Source: Allodiplogaster sudhausi (lineage: Eukaryota > Nematoda > Chromadorea > Rhabditida > Diplogasteridae). From it: DNA of 64,000 nt. Each line of letters begins with the position of its first letter. The first letter of the stretch is position 1. The translations under genes and the position numbers were made by a program. The notes under the pieces were generated by a model. The model did no database searches, was not told the DNA's origin, and was given only the letters and a program-made list of their open reading frames with translations. The DNA is taken from positions 8,987,501 through 9,051,500 of the forward strand of contig CALZFC010000005.1 in the NCBI GenBank assembly GCA_945643635.1. Reading direction: 5' to 3'. Positions 1 to 14,653 of this stretch are shown piece after piece.

Positions 1-2310
1 CAAAGAAGCCGGGCGGAGGAGGGGGTGGCATGCCGGGGGGCATGCCACGTGGAGGGGGTGGCATGCCTGGATGGTGATGACCCATTCCCATGCCAGGAGG
101 GGGAGGGGGAGGCATGCCCCAGGCAGAGGGCGGCGGAGGGGGCGGGGCGGACATTGGTGGTGGAGGGGGACGCGGAGTCATGCCTGGCGTCGGTGGCATG
201 GGAGGAGGGGGAGGAGGCGGGATGGGCGTAGCTGTCGGAGGGGGCATCGGAGGGTAGCCGGGCGGCATGGGCAGGGGCGGCGGCGGTGGAGGGTAGCCTG
301 GCGTCGGCGGCATTCCTGCAACAATCAACAGCACTTACCATCACTTCATACTATTTCATGATTATAATAATCGTCAAATGAAAAGTTAGGCTCTTTCATT
401 AACTCACTATTAATATCAAGCAACTAAATTAAATATCCCTACAGATATATTTTAAATAAACCAATGCAACTATCTACACTAATAAATATTTGTTCTGTTA
501 CCGTGGTTTTCATGCCTAACATAAGATGTCAAAACATGAATAGGAACAAGAAATGATCTCGTAAAATCACCGACCAGGAGTGGGTGGCATGCCCGGAGTG
601 AATGGCGGCGGGGGTGGCATCATGCCTGGTGGCATTCCCATCGTGGAACTCGTCGGCGGTCGCATCATTCCAGGAGGCATCATTCCTGGAGGCATGATAC
701 CCGTCGTCGGCGCCGCGTCCGCGAACATCTCAAATGGAAATATGGAGGGTAAGATACACTTTGACTACCGTAAGGCTGCCTTACTAAGGCATCTAATTAC
801 CGTAGCTATCATTAACAAAGTAGTAATGCCTAATGATCATCTGACGCGAGAGATTAGATGGTTCACTCTCGAATTCATCCCCCAGTGGAATTTCCTGTTA
901 AATTAGTATCCCTATTCCTCTCTGTTACTGCCTTGTAGCCCAAAAAAGTCTCTGAACTACCATCACGTTTGAGACAATAATAACTGTGTTTCCTCTGACC
1001 TGGTGCGGTCGTTCTGCCTGCACGAGTGGATTCTGCGCGGCCAGCATCCTCTCTGCCGCCGTTCCGTGTCTCTCGCCGTGCGCATCCTTCTTGAATGCGT
1101 AAGACACGGTGATTGCTCTGCAAGTTATGACATTCAACATTTTAAGAAAACCTGCGTAAACATAACAGATTCTCACGCTTTGTTAGACAAGAACTGAAGA
1201 GATAAGAATCTGACCGATTGCACAAGTATTGCCCGTTCATCGCCTCGAGAGCCATATCCGATGCTTCGAATGATGCAAAGTTGATAAAGGCGAAACTGAA
1301 AAAAGGGGTTATCATCTAATTGCTGAAAAACACAATATGAAAGAGATTACCATGACAGTTAATGAAACATTCGGCAGTGAATGTATGAAGTGGTTCTCAC
1401 TCCCAGTTTTCTCCATTTGCTTCACTCGTTTTCCGTTCACCTTTATTGCCACTAACTGACCCTTTGCTGTTTCCTGTTTCCGGATCTCGCATAATCTTCG
1501 GCACTTGTAGAATGACACCGAAAGCACTGAACGTGTCGTACAACAACTTCTCGTCCACCTGGAAAAATAAGTTTGGCTTGGGTGAGACATAATTATATAT
1601 TTGTTGCAACTGGTATAAAGTAAACTTTAGCAAACCTCGGGATCAAGATTGCCGACGAAGATATTCGCTCCAATGTCCATATGCTTCTCATGAGCGCTTG
1701 CCTTGTTGACCTGTGGAAGAAGTAATTTAAAAAAAAGCTAGTATGTCATAAATCAACATCATACTAAGTTAAAAAGAAGCATTGAAAGACCAATAGAGTT
1801 AGCTCCACCAACTAGGGTTTGCTACTTCTAAGATAAAAGTGACTGTCCTAAACGGAACAATTACCCAACCTTAATGGGCTTGCCGTAAAGCTTGATCATG
1901 TTCATGATCTTTATCGCGTAGTCTGCATCGTCCTCTCCCATGAACTCAATGAAGCCGAAGCTGAAGACAAAATAATATGAAATAGCCAAAACCACAATAC
2001 AAAATGCAAACAAATGAGAATGCTTACCCTTGGTGAGATCCAGTTACTCTGTCCTTCGGCATATTGACAGAGACAACGGGGCCAGCTTGGACAAAGAGCT
2101 CCCAGAGTACTCCATCTGATACTTTCTCGTCCAATCCACCAACGTAGATGGTCGCATCTGACAATGAGAATTAACTACACTCTTAAAAATGTCAAAACTA
2201 ATCATGAGATGTACCACCAGACAAAATGAGCACTAAAAGACCAATCAAAGAATGGCATAAATGACTTCTCCCTAACCTTGATTCCGCTCAACCAGTGGGC
2301 CCGCCGACAT
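1..2310 (-). CDS. SF3B4: Splicing factor 3B subunit 4 (SAP49), 3' end cut by window
   Basis: RNA-binding subunit of the U2 snRNP SF3b complex, which contacts pre-mRNA near the branch site in the nucleus. Exons on the minus strand: 2277-2310, 2028-2157, 1870-1960, 1636-1710, 1461-1558, 1215-1295, 1000-1117, 575-728 and 1-315 (runs off the window). Phases are consistent throughout. The protein begins [19 protein letters not shown], has RRM1 (GFGFIEF as RNP1), then RRM2 (IFVGNLD as RNP2), then the family-typical [12 protein letters not shown] stretch, and ends in a long Pro/Met/Gly-rich tail encoded by 1-315 and 575-728. Order and spacing of domains match SF3B4 throughout. The ATG at 2308-2310 is preceded by TTCAG two bases upstream, a possible trans-splice acceptor. 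The acceptor of the 575-728 exon reads TTTGAG rather than TTTCAG. The stop codon lies outside the window. Identity is very secure; the exact end of the tail is unseen. Confidence 0.95.
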
Positions 2311-2540
2311 AGCTGAACCCTGTATAAATGAACAGTACTATTTTGTTGCAAAATCCTTCCTCAAAATATCATGAAACCGCTGCAAACGACTAGCATCTGC
2401 TCCAAATTTACCAGCTGAAAACTTTTATTCAGCACTGATATTCAGCTGATTGATTCTATGCATTCATTATGTACAATGGAAGAAGAATAATTCGAACAAA
2501 ACAAAAACAAGAACAACTCGCATACCAACTTTTAAATATC

Positions 2541-4513
2541 CTACTCATCATCCCACTCCAAAAAGTTGTAAAATTTTTCGCGCAGCAGGTCCTCTCCGTG
2601 TTCTGCGAATTGCGCCTTGGTAATGCATTTCTTGTCGATGGCCCCCTCTCCGACGGCCTTCTTGGCTGATTGCCAAGCTGCTTCGACAGGGTCAACACCG
2701 TCCGCCTGTCCAGGAATCGACTCTCCCAGCTTTACATCAATCGATGCGTCCACTATCGACCGAACATCACGTAGCCTGCAAGTAACGAGGATAACTTCTA
2801 TCCAAGTATGCTACCCCAAACAACCACTCTTATTATTCTTACTTAACATCAGCAATCTCCTTTTCTCTCTCCCCATCTCTTCTTGATTTTCCCCCTCCCC
2901 TAAATTTCCTTATTAATCTCCTCTCCCACGGTGGGTTAGGCGTATGGAATTACGGACATTAGAAAAAATTGGAATTTAGCCAAAAATTCCGCAAAGGATA
3001 GTATCTCAAGATTTTTTAAGGGAAATCGTGCCGAGAGCCTTAAGATTTCAAAATTTGGGCAGAGAAAAGACGAAATAGTATTCCATTTTATTTTAGTGTG
3101 AAGTGTCAAGTACCGTAATAGCGTCTTATTTAGTGCAGCTTGGTACCGTAACCGCGTTTTTCTCATAATTCGTACGGTCACACTAAAAAATCTCTAATGT
3201 CCGCCTTGACCCACCGTGCTCCCCTATATCTCAACAGCAATCTTACAAGTTCAAGCTTACAATCTTTGTCGGAAGTTAGGGAACTTGGTAGAGCCGCCGA
3301 TGGGAAGAATGCTGGAAAGGAGTGCAGATCGAAGATTCTTCGGACATCTTCGCGTGCTCTCCACAACACATTCGGCTACTCCCATCTGGTGGAGACCGAT
3401 GTCGGCAGGGCTGGAGGTAAGAAACAAGGAGAAAGTGATGGAGCGAGCGAAGAGAGATACAGCAAAATAGTGCAGTAAAGAAACCTGAACAAGGCCTCAG
3501 GCACGGTGAATCTTTCGAGATTGAGAGTGATAGCCTGGAGGCCGTCCTTGCCTGCTGCGCCCGTTCTTTCTCGCAGGAATCCCCGAGAGTGTGCAGAGAA
3601 GTCGGGCAGAACATACTCGCGGATCATCGTGTTCTTCGAGTCGCGATGTCTAAATGACAAGAGTAGCGTACATCTTGCGAATTACAAAACTGGAGCCAGA
3701 AATTCCAGGCAACCAATGCTTACTTTAAACCCCAAACTTTTGACCATTTAGCGTCTCTGCATTCCTCTATCCCAACACTACTGGCTCGCTGATATAGGTG
3801 ATTTCAGTTTCTCTTACGGAGAAGATCTTCCCAACAGTGCTGAATATCCTAGGCCACTTCTAAATGGCATACCTCGCGATTTGCATGTCAGCCTCAAAGT
3901 CGAGAGAAACAAAGCACGCGTCCTCCTTGGCATCGGACATGACATAAGTCTCCTCCATGACATTCAACTCGCGATATGTCACCCACTCCTTCAGCTGGTT
4001 CGTCAGCACCTTACCGCCAATGTCCATTCTGATACAACAGAAAGGCTCTTTCAATAGTTTTCGTGCGTTCTAAACGGATACTGTGTTATCCCTGCAACAA
4101 TATTCGCTGAAACCTCCAAGTGCTGACCTCAGAACGCCCTGCTGGATGATTTTCCCATCGAAGATCGGGATGACGTGAGTGAACGAGAAACCGCAATCAA
4201 GAACAAGACAAGCGCGGGAGCGGCGACGGCAGAGACCCATGAAGCCAGCGCCTAACAACGCCACTTTCTATTTCTCCCCAGTCTCTTTCTTTCTCTATTC
4301 CTCTTCCCTCTCTCCCTCTCAATCTCTCGTACTAACTAACTGGAAGACTTGAACATAGATCCAAATCCGAGTAGCTCAAAGATAATCTCCGGGCAAAGAT
4401 CCCTCGTGGCAGGAACTGCGTAGTTAGCATCCGTCAGCATGAGACGAGCGTCTGCCACGTCCATGCCGCGGAAGCTACGCTCCCACACTTGCTGCTGCAC
4501 GTCCCAGTTCACT

Positions 4514-4550
<37 letters not shown>

Positions 4551-5059
4551 AGAGAGAGAGATATCAACCTATCAACAGTTGCTAAAACAATGAAGACTGC
4601 AATACAAAAGAGATAGCCAACCAACGTATCCCTTCTCGAATGGAAGTAAGAAGTAGAGAGCAGAGCGGTCTAGGCATTCCGAGAGCTCTTCTCCGATGAA
4701 CACTCGCTTCCGTTCTGACTTCGCCTTCACAATGCAGTTCGGAATTATTCTTAAAAAAGAAGATATCTTTTATTAATGTAAAATATTCAAATGATAGGAA
4801 TGATAAACCGACGAGGATAACAAGCGCTCAAGAATGCAATCAATCGCAATCGAGAAGGCATTATATATGCACTTTAGTTGGTTTACTCGATCAAAGACCT
4901 CTTGACCTCGAACAGCGATTCCCAAGAAGATGGAATAATGAAGAGCGGTAACAACCTTGGTCTGTCGTCGGAAGCAGCGCCCAGTTTGATAGAATGGCCG
5001 CCGTTGTCCAGGATGAAGGTACGCGGAGCATCCGTGCTCCCCGTCTTGGCCAAAACCAT
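2541..5059 (-). CDS. ARP6: Actin-related protein 6 (SWR1/SRCAP complex subunit)
   Basis: Nuclear actin-fold subunit of the SWR1/SRCAP remodeller that deposits H2A.Z. Eight exons: 4956-5059, 4622-4749, 4341-4511, 4128-4263, 3873-4028, 3485-3649, 3261-3410, 2541-2775; total 1245 nt, 414 aa, close to the usual ~400. Visible family landmarks: ILDNGGHSIKLG (phosphate-1 loop, N-terminus), IIPNC, LDCGFSFTHVIP (phosphate-2 loop), an MDIGGKVLTNQLKEWVTYR block, YVLPDF, FTVPEALF, PADIGLHQMG, PIGGSTKFPNF, and a C-terminus aligned with the ARP6 family (ITKAQFAEHG, ending WDDE). The start at 5057-5059 follows TTTGAG directly. Intron 7 (2776-3260) is long and contains an inverted-repeat element (separate entry). 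The sense strand of the intron at 4512-4621 carries a CT run. Identity is clear because ARP6-specific, not actin-specific, blocks are present. Confidence 0.93.
2927..3218. mobile_element. MITE-like inverted-repeat element inside ARP6 intron 7
   Basis: The two ends are inverted copies: CACGGTGGGT at 2927-2936 and its complement ACCCACCGTG at 3209-3218, plus a second matching pair, GGACATTAGA at 2954-2963 and TCTAATGTCC at 3193-3202. There is no coding capacity. Size (292 bp) and structure suggest a non-autonomous DNA transposon. No convincing target-site duplication could be read, so superfamily is unassigned. Confidence 0.55.
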
Positions 5060-5295
5060 CTCAAACTTAGAACTGGAGGTCTAAATGAAGCAATGCACGG
5101 AACAAGTAAGAGGAGAACCGAGAAAACGGTGACGATTCTTGTTTTAATTAACAACTTCATACTATTTAATAGTTTATCACAGTTGAATTTTTGCTGCAAT
5201 CTAGTAACTATCCGAAAGGCAAGCAACATTGTGAACTGAAAATATTTACAATTGCGAGTGAGTTTCACAGGCATCAATAAATCCTAAAATTTCAC

Positions 5296-6013
5296 CTATT
5301 TATCGGTAATACTCGCTCCAATTGCAAGTTTCTCTGGTCGGGCAGAGAGAAGCTGCTCAAATGCAGCAAACTTCCGTTCCTTATTAGCGATATCTTGTAC
5401 GGGAGTCCAGCTACGGTCAGCTTCAAGACGGAAAGATCCAGAGAATTCGCTCCACTTCTCAGGAGTGCCCCACTCTTGCGGTGACAGAAGAGACATGTAC
5501 CTAAAGTTTCATTAGGTAAAACAGCATCGCAATATTAACTTACAGGACAGCCGCTAGAGAGGAACGAATCAACGGCGTAAAGTAACAGGAAGTCGTGTAA
5601 CCTTTGGCCATCCTGTCGTTGGTAGAGATGGTAGACCTTGCCGGGGACCTTTTGCAAGTTGCATGCAGTTGCATGAAGATCTTCATCCCGCTGAGCATCC
5701 TCTAGCACTCGTCTGGCCATCTCAAGTTCAACAGATTAGATTTTCAGTTAATTAGTTAATTGCGTTGTGTTTGAGGACAATAACTATGCTTAAATGAGAC
5801 CCTTCCCACCTCTTGTAACTGCTCCATCTGCTGGGCGATGTCATGGAGGCGATCAAAGGCACGCCCCTTCACGAGTTCCCTCGCATTCTGAAGCTGAGAA
5901 GCGAGAGCGACGAGGTCGCCACTCTTGACCTGGTCTGCCTTCCTCGTCGACACAACCGTCCGCTCATCCGCTGCCCTTCCCGCAACCAGCGACAGCTCAA
6001 CTTCAACCAACAT
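5296..6013 (-). CDS. C1orf50-type protein (DUF2452 family)
   Basis: Conserved protein of unknown molecular function. Three exons: 5810-6013, 5602-5720, 5296-5500; 528 nt, 175 aa. Family landmarks: [31 protein letters not shown] joined to [20 protein letters not shown], then [27 protein letters not shown] and RSWTPVQDI. These occur in the same order as in human C1orf50, which is slightly longer. The exon 2 acceptor (5720/5721) is CTTGAG followed by ATG. The reading frame starts at 6011-6013; GTTGAG lies 6-11 bases before it, so this may be the true 5' end of the coding exon, but a further upstream exon cannot be excluded. It lies tail-to-head between ARP6 and alpha-tubulin on the same strand. 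Confidence 0.85.
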
Positions 6014-6404
6014 CGTATCTCAACTCCAAACAAAACCCCGAAAAGCCACCATACCTTGCCCTTTCTCCAATGGCACATTTACTTTCCGTGCTGTTGACAT
6101 CTCCGCTGACCCTGAATCCCAACCATGCTCAAAACCAACTCGAATGTGCCCTTGGACAAGTATAAAAGAACGCCAACAAGCGTTTATTGTTCAATTCGCT
6201 CAAATTTCATCCAGTGAAAACAATATGGACATTTATTTACTAACGACAATAAATAAGAACGAGATTATTGAGGAATGGGAAAGCTGAATGCCGAGGTGTT
6301 CGGACTTATGCGAGGCGGAAACACACGCCTTTATAAAGACAGTAAAACATAAGGGGACCAATAAGAGAGGCAGTGGACTGGGGAGAAAGAGAATACTATC
6401 TTCT
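6014..6404. other. Intergenic gap, C1orf50-type gene to alpha-tubulin
   Basis: This holds the alpha-tubulin 3' untranslated region (minus strand, running down from 6405) and the promoter side of the C1orf50-type gene. I see no convincing open frame or repeat. The other same-strand gap, 5060-5295 between ARP6 and the C1orf50-type gene, is equally short and featureless, so these minus-strand genes are tightly packed. Confidence 0.5.
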
Positions 6405-8636
<2,232 letters not shown>

Positions 8637-9515
8637 GCTTCTGTGTACGACTGGCAGTGATCGGGGGACTGGCGCCTGAAAGAACAGAACAATTTAGAAT
8701 GGTCAAACCAAATCAAAACATCAGCATTTTCCTGAGACGAGAGAAAAACACACACTTTACAACGCGTAAGATACGGAGGCTGAGAACACTAAGGAGGAGT
8801 TCGAACAGGCCAGCACCGCCTTCGCGCGCTAGCTGAGTCAGCACTGCGTAGCAGCCCACTCGCTGAGGGACATCCAATGGGGGCGGGGTTGCTATGCAAT
8901 GGAACCATAGGCGCCATTTCAAACAGAGTCTTGACGAGGGGAGTGTGGCGATTTCGCAACGATTTTGACCGTCTTCCGGCGCGTTGTGTTTGTGATTTTT
9001 AATGGGGGGTCGTGGGAAAAATGATCTACGAATGAGTTGGATGATTATTTAGGTGCATACGTTTAGCTGATTTTTCTATAGAAACTAGTATGATTATACG
9101 CTGATTCCATGCCTTATCGGTAACGTATTGGGTGTGGTAGAGTTAGAGCTGGATGGCATGCTGGAATAATAGCGACAGAATCGATATGTGGACGGGACAA
9201 GGACAAGGACAAGGACTAGAGGCGAAGGGGAAGGTGGAATCGCTCTTTTTTCGTCTCTTCGCTGTCTGTCCTGGCTTCTCCGCTCTATTTGTCTCGTGAA
9301 ACGAGGGAGGGAAGAGTGGAAGAAGGGGACCGGGCCAGCTAGTCAGCCCGCCTTTCCATCTTTGTGCTCTCTCTAACTCTCTTGCGAAATGGAATGGGCG
9401 GGAAAAAAGTGGCCTTTCAAAAGGGTAGAATAGATGATGGAGGGTTGCGCATGGAACGAGATGATAACTAAGTTAAGGAATACTTGTGATTCGTTATCAT
9501 CGTACAAATATCAGG
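8637..9515. promoter_or_regulatory. Divergent intergenic region, alpha-tubulin / RAD17
   Basis: About 880 bp between divergently transcribed genes, so it should hold both promoters. No gene is supported on either strand. A run of GGACAA-type hexamers lies near 9195-9215. The RAD17 start is preceded immediately by ATATCAG, which could be a spliced-leader acceptor. No clear TATA box was identified. Confidence 0.4.
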
Positions 9516-12145
9516 ATGTCGCAGGCCACCGGATGGTTCGACAGTGCGTTTGGTGACACAGCATATGCTGGTGCTAGGAAGGCCTCGAGCCAGCAGGCAA
9601 GAAAGCGAGCGCTTAGAACCCCGACGAGGGAAGCACCTCCGAAACGAGTTCCAGGTGTGCATATTCAGTATTCACACGAGTTATGCACAGAAAGAACGTC
9701 AAAAAGAGGAGTTTGATGCAGGTAAAGGCTCCAGTAATGGATGTGTCGACATCTCAGAACTTTTTACCCCAAAGACAACGTCTGATGTTGCTGTTCACTC
9801 CAAGAAAGTCGCCGAGGTGAGCAGTTTTATGTTCGTTCATTCCCATTTGACTTCCCCTGGATCTCTTCCTCTCCCTTCCTTTATCCTTATCACTCCTCTG
9901 TACTTCGCTTCCCTCTATATTTACTATTTGTATTTCTTTCTCAGTGTGTTCTGTATTTTTGCCTCTTTAATTTAAGGGATATATCCTAGGTGCGGGCGTG
10001 GCTGAGTTCCCAGCTCTCCTCTCGCACGAGAGGAGTTCTTCTTCTGGATGGCCCGTGCGGGAGTGGAAAGAGCAGCGTTGTCCGCGTTCTCTGCGATGAG
10101 CTCGACTGCGAACTCGTCGGGTGGGAATGCACGGATGAGTTTGACATCTCGGAAGATGGCCTTTATGAAATTCATGAAGTCAGTATTGCATGCCTTTGGT
10201 TTAACATTAAACAGTACAACTATTTTAGACATGTTTTAGGTTTCCGAGTTCGAATCCTTCTCACGCTTGATATCCGGAGCTAAACTTCCACCCTCTAATC
10301 GGCTGAAAGGATATGTGATCCTAGTGGAGAATCTTCCCAACGACTGCTACGAGTTGGTGTCTTTTGAAACATTAAAGGGGGCACCGCATCAATCCTTTAT
10401 GAAAAATCTTGTGGATATGGTTTATTTTTGTTTAAAAAAAGGAAGCGGATAAAAAGAGTTGCCGCTCCGCGTCAGAGACCCATCGAAGCTGCAGACGCTT
10501 CTTCACTCGGCTTGGCTCTCCCCCTCCGCGCCCTCCACCAGTCGCGGTCCCACCGCCTTGATCCTCTGCCTATCGAATGTCTCGTCCTGCTGGAATCTCA
10601 ATCCCCGACGCCTTCTTCCTGAGTTCTTCTGTGCTCAAAACGGCATCGCTTCCATCTCTTTCAATCCAGTCGCATCCACTTTTCTTCTCAAAGCACTCAA
10701 ACGTGCTGCGACTATCCTCAAAATACAGGTATCTCTTAACATTTTTTTCCCGAAGTCGCTAATTTTAAGAAGTAATTGTTAAGGTATCAGACGGTGACCT
10801 TCGCAGCGTGTCAGTGAGTGCGGAGGGAGATCTTCGCAGGGGTGTGAGATCCTTGCAATTCGCGTTGACATCATCTGCTGGTCGCAAGCAGCGCCTCGAG
10901 TGTGCGTTAATCCATCAACCGGACTCCTTGCTTTCGGTAATGTGTGGATCTTAGTAGATATGTAATTTAATCAAGAAAAAAAATTAATTCAGCTATTCCA
11001 CCTTCTTGGCCGACTTCTCTACGCGAAGAGATTGGAGGAAGACGAGGACGATGTATGGAAGAAAGCAGAGGAAAAGCTGTCTTTTGTGAATGGAAGGAGA
11101 CCGCCGCCTGAGAGGGATGTTAACGATGTCATCGCTGATCCACCAAAGTCCGCTGATGATGTCAGTCTCTACAGTTTATTGTTCCTCTTGCCGGTATCAT
11201 TATCCAGTTTCAGAAATCTTAAACTTTATGCTTGAATATAAAGTGTTAGCAACTGTTGCAAGTGACATATAATTGTTTAGTTGTTTTTATAGATTCTACT
11301 GTATCTGCTGGAGCACGAACCTCGGTTCGCGCCGGACATGAAAAGTCTCTCTCGAACTCTTGACGCTTACTCCCTTGCCGATTCTTACTACAACGTTTGG
11401 AATCATCGGAACATTTTCGACGAGTACTCACTTCAAGTAAGTCTCATGGAAAGTTGTCACTATTAATTAATTAGCCGGAATATGGGTGTGATCAAATCAA
11501 ACTTGTATAGGTTGGCGCGCGTTCAACAATGTACTACAACTTCAGTACTGAGAAAAGTTGGTGCCAGTTGTGGCTTTCAAGAGTGGAATATCATGAATGT
11601 GTCATCGATGTTGCTGATTATTTGCTCATTTTTACAGGAAAGAACGGCCAGTATCAATTCACGAAGCCACTTTGGCGTGACTTGACGACTGAAGTGAAAC
11701 GAGTGAGTCGAGTGGTAGACGGCGGCTTGACTTCACTACGCAAGGACGACTACTACACTCTGTTAGTAGAGATGGCAAGGAGAGGAGGGATTAGATCTAG
11801 AAGAGAGAGAGAGAACACAAACAATTCATTCCTTTCGTTTTTAGGGTTATTCCCATGGCTGGTAAGACAAAGTGCGGTCTCTTGGTTGAGGAATATCTCG
11901 CTCGACCGTTCGGTGCAACTTGTTGGCAGGTGATATTTTCATCAGTATTCCTGTCTTTGCCGTTCGAATTTCGAGCATTTATGACAGCTTCCTCGTTGCA
12001 GGTGGGATGGGAGGCGTATTATAAGAACTCGGAAGTTGCCGAGAAGAGATTGCGAAGGCCGACCGAGAGAATGTCTTTAGAAGAGGCGATTGAAGATGAC
12101 GAAGAGTACCTCATCGAGGATACCGATTCGGATAGTGATTTTTAG
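9516..12145 (+). CDS. RAD17: Checkpoint clamp loader RAD17
   Basis: AAA+ subunit that with RFC2-5 loads the 9-1-1 clamp at damaged DNA in the nucleus. Twelve exons: 9516-9654, 9722-9816, 9990-10178, 10240-10419, 10459-10728, 10784-10936, 10993-11160, 11293-11436, 11511-11544, 11638-11761, 11845-11929, 12002-12145; 1725 nt, 574 aa, shorter than the vertebrate protein (~670). Landmarks: AVHSKKVAEVRAWL, Walker A GPCGSGKSS, ILVENLPN (Walker B region), a SISFNPVA block, DLRRGVRSLQF, LFHLLGRLLYAKR, and a very acidic C-terminus ending DTDSDSDF like the family. The intron at 10420-10458 would be only 39 nt with a weak acceptor, so this junction is the least certain. The first exon encodes a low-complexity basic N-terminus. 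The gene converges on the FAXC-type gene. Confidence 0.9.
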
Positions 12146-12561
12146 ATATTCTCTTTATTCTCCTGCTCCTAGGACAGCGTGTACATTAGTATTCTTGTGA
12201 ATTCTTTCTCAAACCAATCTCAACCTCGGTCTTATGCTTTCATCAAGCCGGTATTGATAGGCTAGAAGTTTACCTGACAGGTTCGCGTGTTAGATGTTAC
12301 CCTTTTTGTAGGAAATGTTGGTAAACGAAATGATTTTATACTTAGCGACTTCAGCATAAAAAGGTGGGAAAAATGTATTATCTAGTCAAGCTCTTGACTA
12401 GTGAACATAGATTGTATGCTGCCTAGTGCCACTATTACCTCGTTTCATAGCAGCTTGGAGACCGAGTTATACAGGTGGCTAGTGAAGCATTGTTTGTGCG
12501 CCTTCTCAGAGGACAGAGAAGAGACATTGATAGCAGAGGCTTATCATAAAGGACAACAAGC
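12146..12561. other. Convergent 3' region between RAD17 and the FAXC-type gene
   Basis: Holds the 3' untranslated regions of two converging genes. No additional open frame is supported; the plus-strand frame starting near 12401 is antisense to the FAXC-type last exon. Confidence 0.45.
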
Positions 12562-13759
12562 TCAGGCTTGTAGGGAAGGGAGCGGAGAAGAAGGCTTGGG
12601 ACTCTGTCGGGCTGAGAGCGGGCGACGGGGACTCGCTCCATTTAGAATGGGTCTCTTCTTCCAGTTAGAATCAAGGGAGTACGTGGTGGTGGCCTCCTTC
12701 CAATCCGGCCAGAATCTTGCTCGTATTCTCTCAACGAAGTCTAGTAAATTGGCACACTCGACCTTCAGCAGATCTCCATGGCTGCTCTCATAAGGAGCAT
12801 AGGCAATCTGGGCGAGCAGTCCGAAGATTGTCGCGTCCAACTGGAAGGCAGGAAGAATTTAGCAACTTGAAAGAAGAAACAATATCGTAATCACTCATCA
12901 CAGAATCATACCGTAGTCGGCTTAAAGCCATTGAAGTAGTGCTTGGCGCCAAGGTACTTGGACAGCGTGCGAAGGTCAGCCTCTCCGAAGGCGATCTTTT
13001 GCTCGCGGGTGTAGCTGCCAAGGCCATCCGAGGTTGCTGACCGGGCACACTGAAGGATTCATTGGGAGAAGAAACAGATGAGAGAGAGAGAGAGAGAAAT
13101 GTACTTATTTTCTTGAGATCGTAGCCTATGTTTGTTGTCGTTTAGTTTTATCTCTTCCAATAAAGTCAAGCAAAAGAGAACAGATTGAATGTGGGTCCGA
13201 TCTCTGTAAGTGCATAACTCTTTGTCTCCTTGCCTTCAGATGGCAGTGACTCGACCAAGTCCTTTTCTTTGAGTGGTAAGCTAATGTCTAATTGACAAAG
13301 TGAAAAATGGAACTTCGCGTGAATGTGCGGTCAAGGATGAGATGGAACGAATGCATAAACTAATGAACTCGTTGTGGGCAAAAGGCAACGAGAATCAGAA
13401 GAAGTCAAGAAGAAATGGTCCAGTCATCGTTTTTTTGTCATGAAGACGTGAAATAAGGAGGCTCATGAAAAACATCTGGCTGACTTGTCCGAGGTAGTTG
13501 TGCACCACGTAGCGAGAGATCAACGGAGCAAAGATGCCGAACACATGGGAAGGAACTAGAGAGATCACCTGCAGAGATGGAGAATGAGAGAGAGATAAGG
13601 GGAGGGAGAGAGAGAATAGAGAATGAGAGAGAGAGAGAAGGGGAGGGAGAGAGAGAATAGAGAAGAAGAAAGAGAGGGAGAGAAATCATTCAACGAGAAA
13701 GAAGAAGTTGACACAGAGAGAGAGCGAGTTCTTTGGAAGGTGAGAGAGGTAGAGAGAAA

Positions 13760-13793
<34 letters not shown>

Positions 13794-14600
13794 ACGCTTG
13801 CACAACAAAACAACAGCTGCGGCATGAAGCTGCTGGAAACAATTCCCAGTGAATTCTTGAAAACAATAGCGAAGGAGAAGCTGAGGTCATGAAAAGGAAG
13901 CCATTGAACCTTGTCAGCGTTCTCTGCGCGGAAGATGCGATGGCTGGAAGAGAGGGAGCGATCGGCCAGGCGATCGAAGGCAGCTGAAGCAGCCTTCTGC
14001 TCATCACTCAGATGCTCTTCCAGAGAATCCTTCTCCAGACGGTGGCGTAGCACACTCAAATATTCAGAGATGGGAGAGAGAAAGATGAAGAGAGAGAGAG
14101 GGACAGAGACAGACAGAGAGAGGCAGAGAGAGACAGAGACAGACAGAGACAGAGAGAGAGAGAGAGAGAGATGAAATTAAGAGAGCACGAAACAATCCCA
14201 GAAGTATCGACTACTTCTCACGATTCCTCACGCTTCTCCACTTCAATGAAACTGGATACACAGGTGAAAAAGAGAAGTCTAGAGAAGTTCCAGCTGAGCC
14301 GGAAGGAGTTGACAAGTGAAAATGACATCTGAGTCGGGTGCAGTGACAGGGAGGGATCGGAGGGGAAGCTATTCTTCGAGGAAGGCAAGTCTTCACATGA
14401 ATACGGGGAGACAAAGAAGGGATACCCCAGTGAAATTGAAGAGTGGCTGATCTCCTCGCCATCGAGCTCAACGAATGGAACCGAACCGTCTAGTCCACGG
14501 ACCGTCAGGGGCAGTTGCACGTTCTCAACAAGTACACTGCCTAGTTTTTAGAAGGGAAAGAAGGTGATGAACAAAGAGGAAGAGATTGGGGAAGGTGAAG

Positions 14601-14653
<53 letters not shown>

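Noticed and set aside
25..906. Plus-strand Gly/Arg-rich open frames at the left edge
   Set aside because: They are the antisense of the Pro-rich SF3B4 tail, whose minus-strand frame continues a conserved RRM protein in phase.
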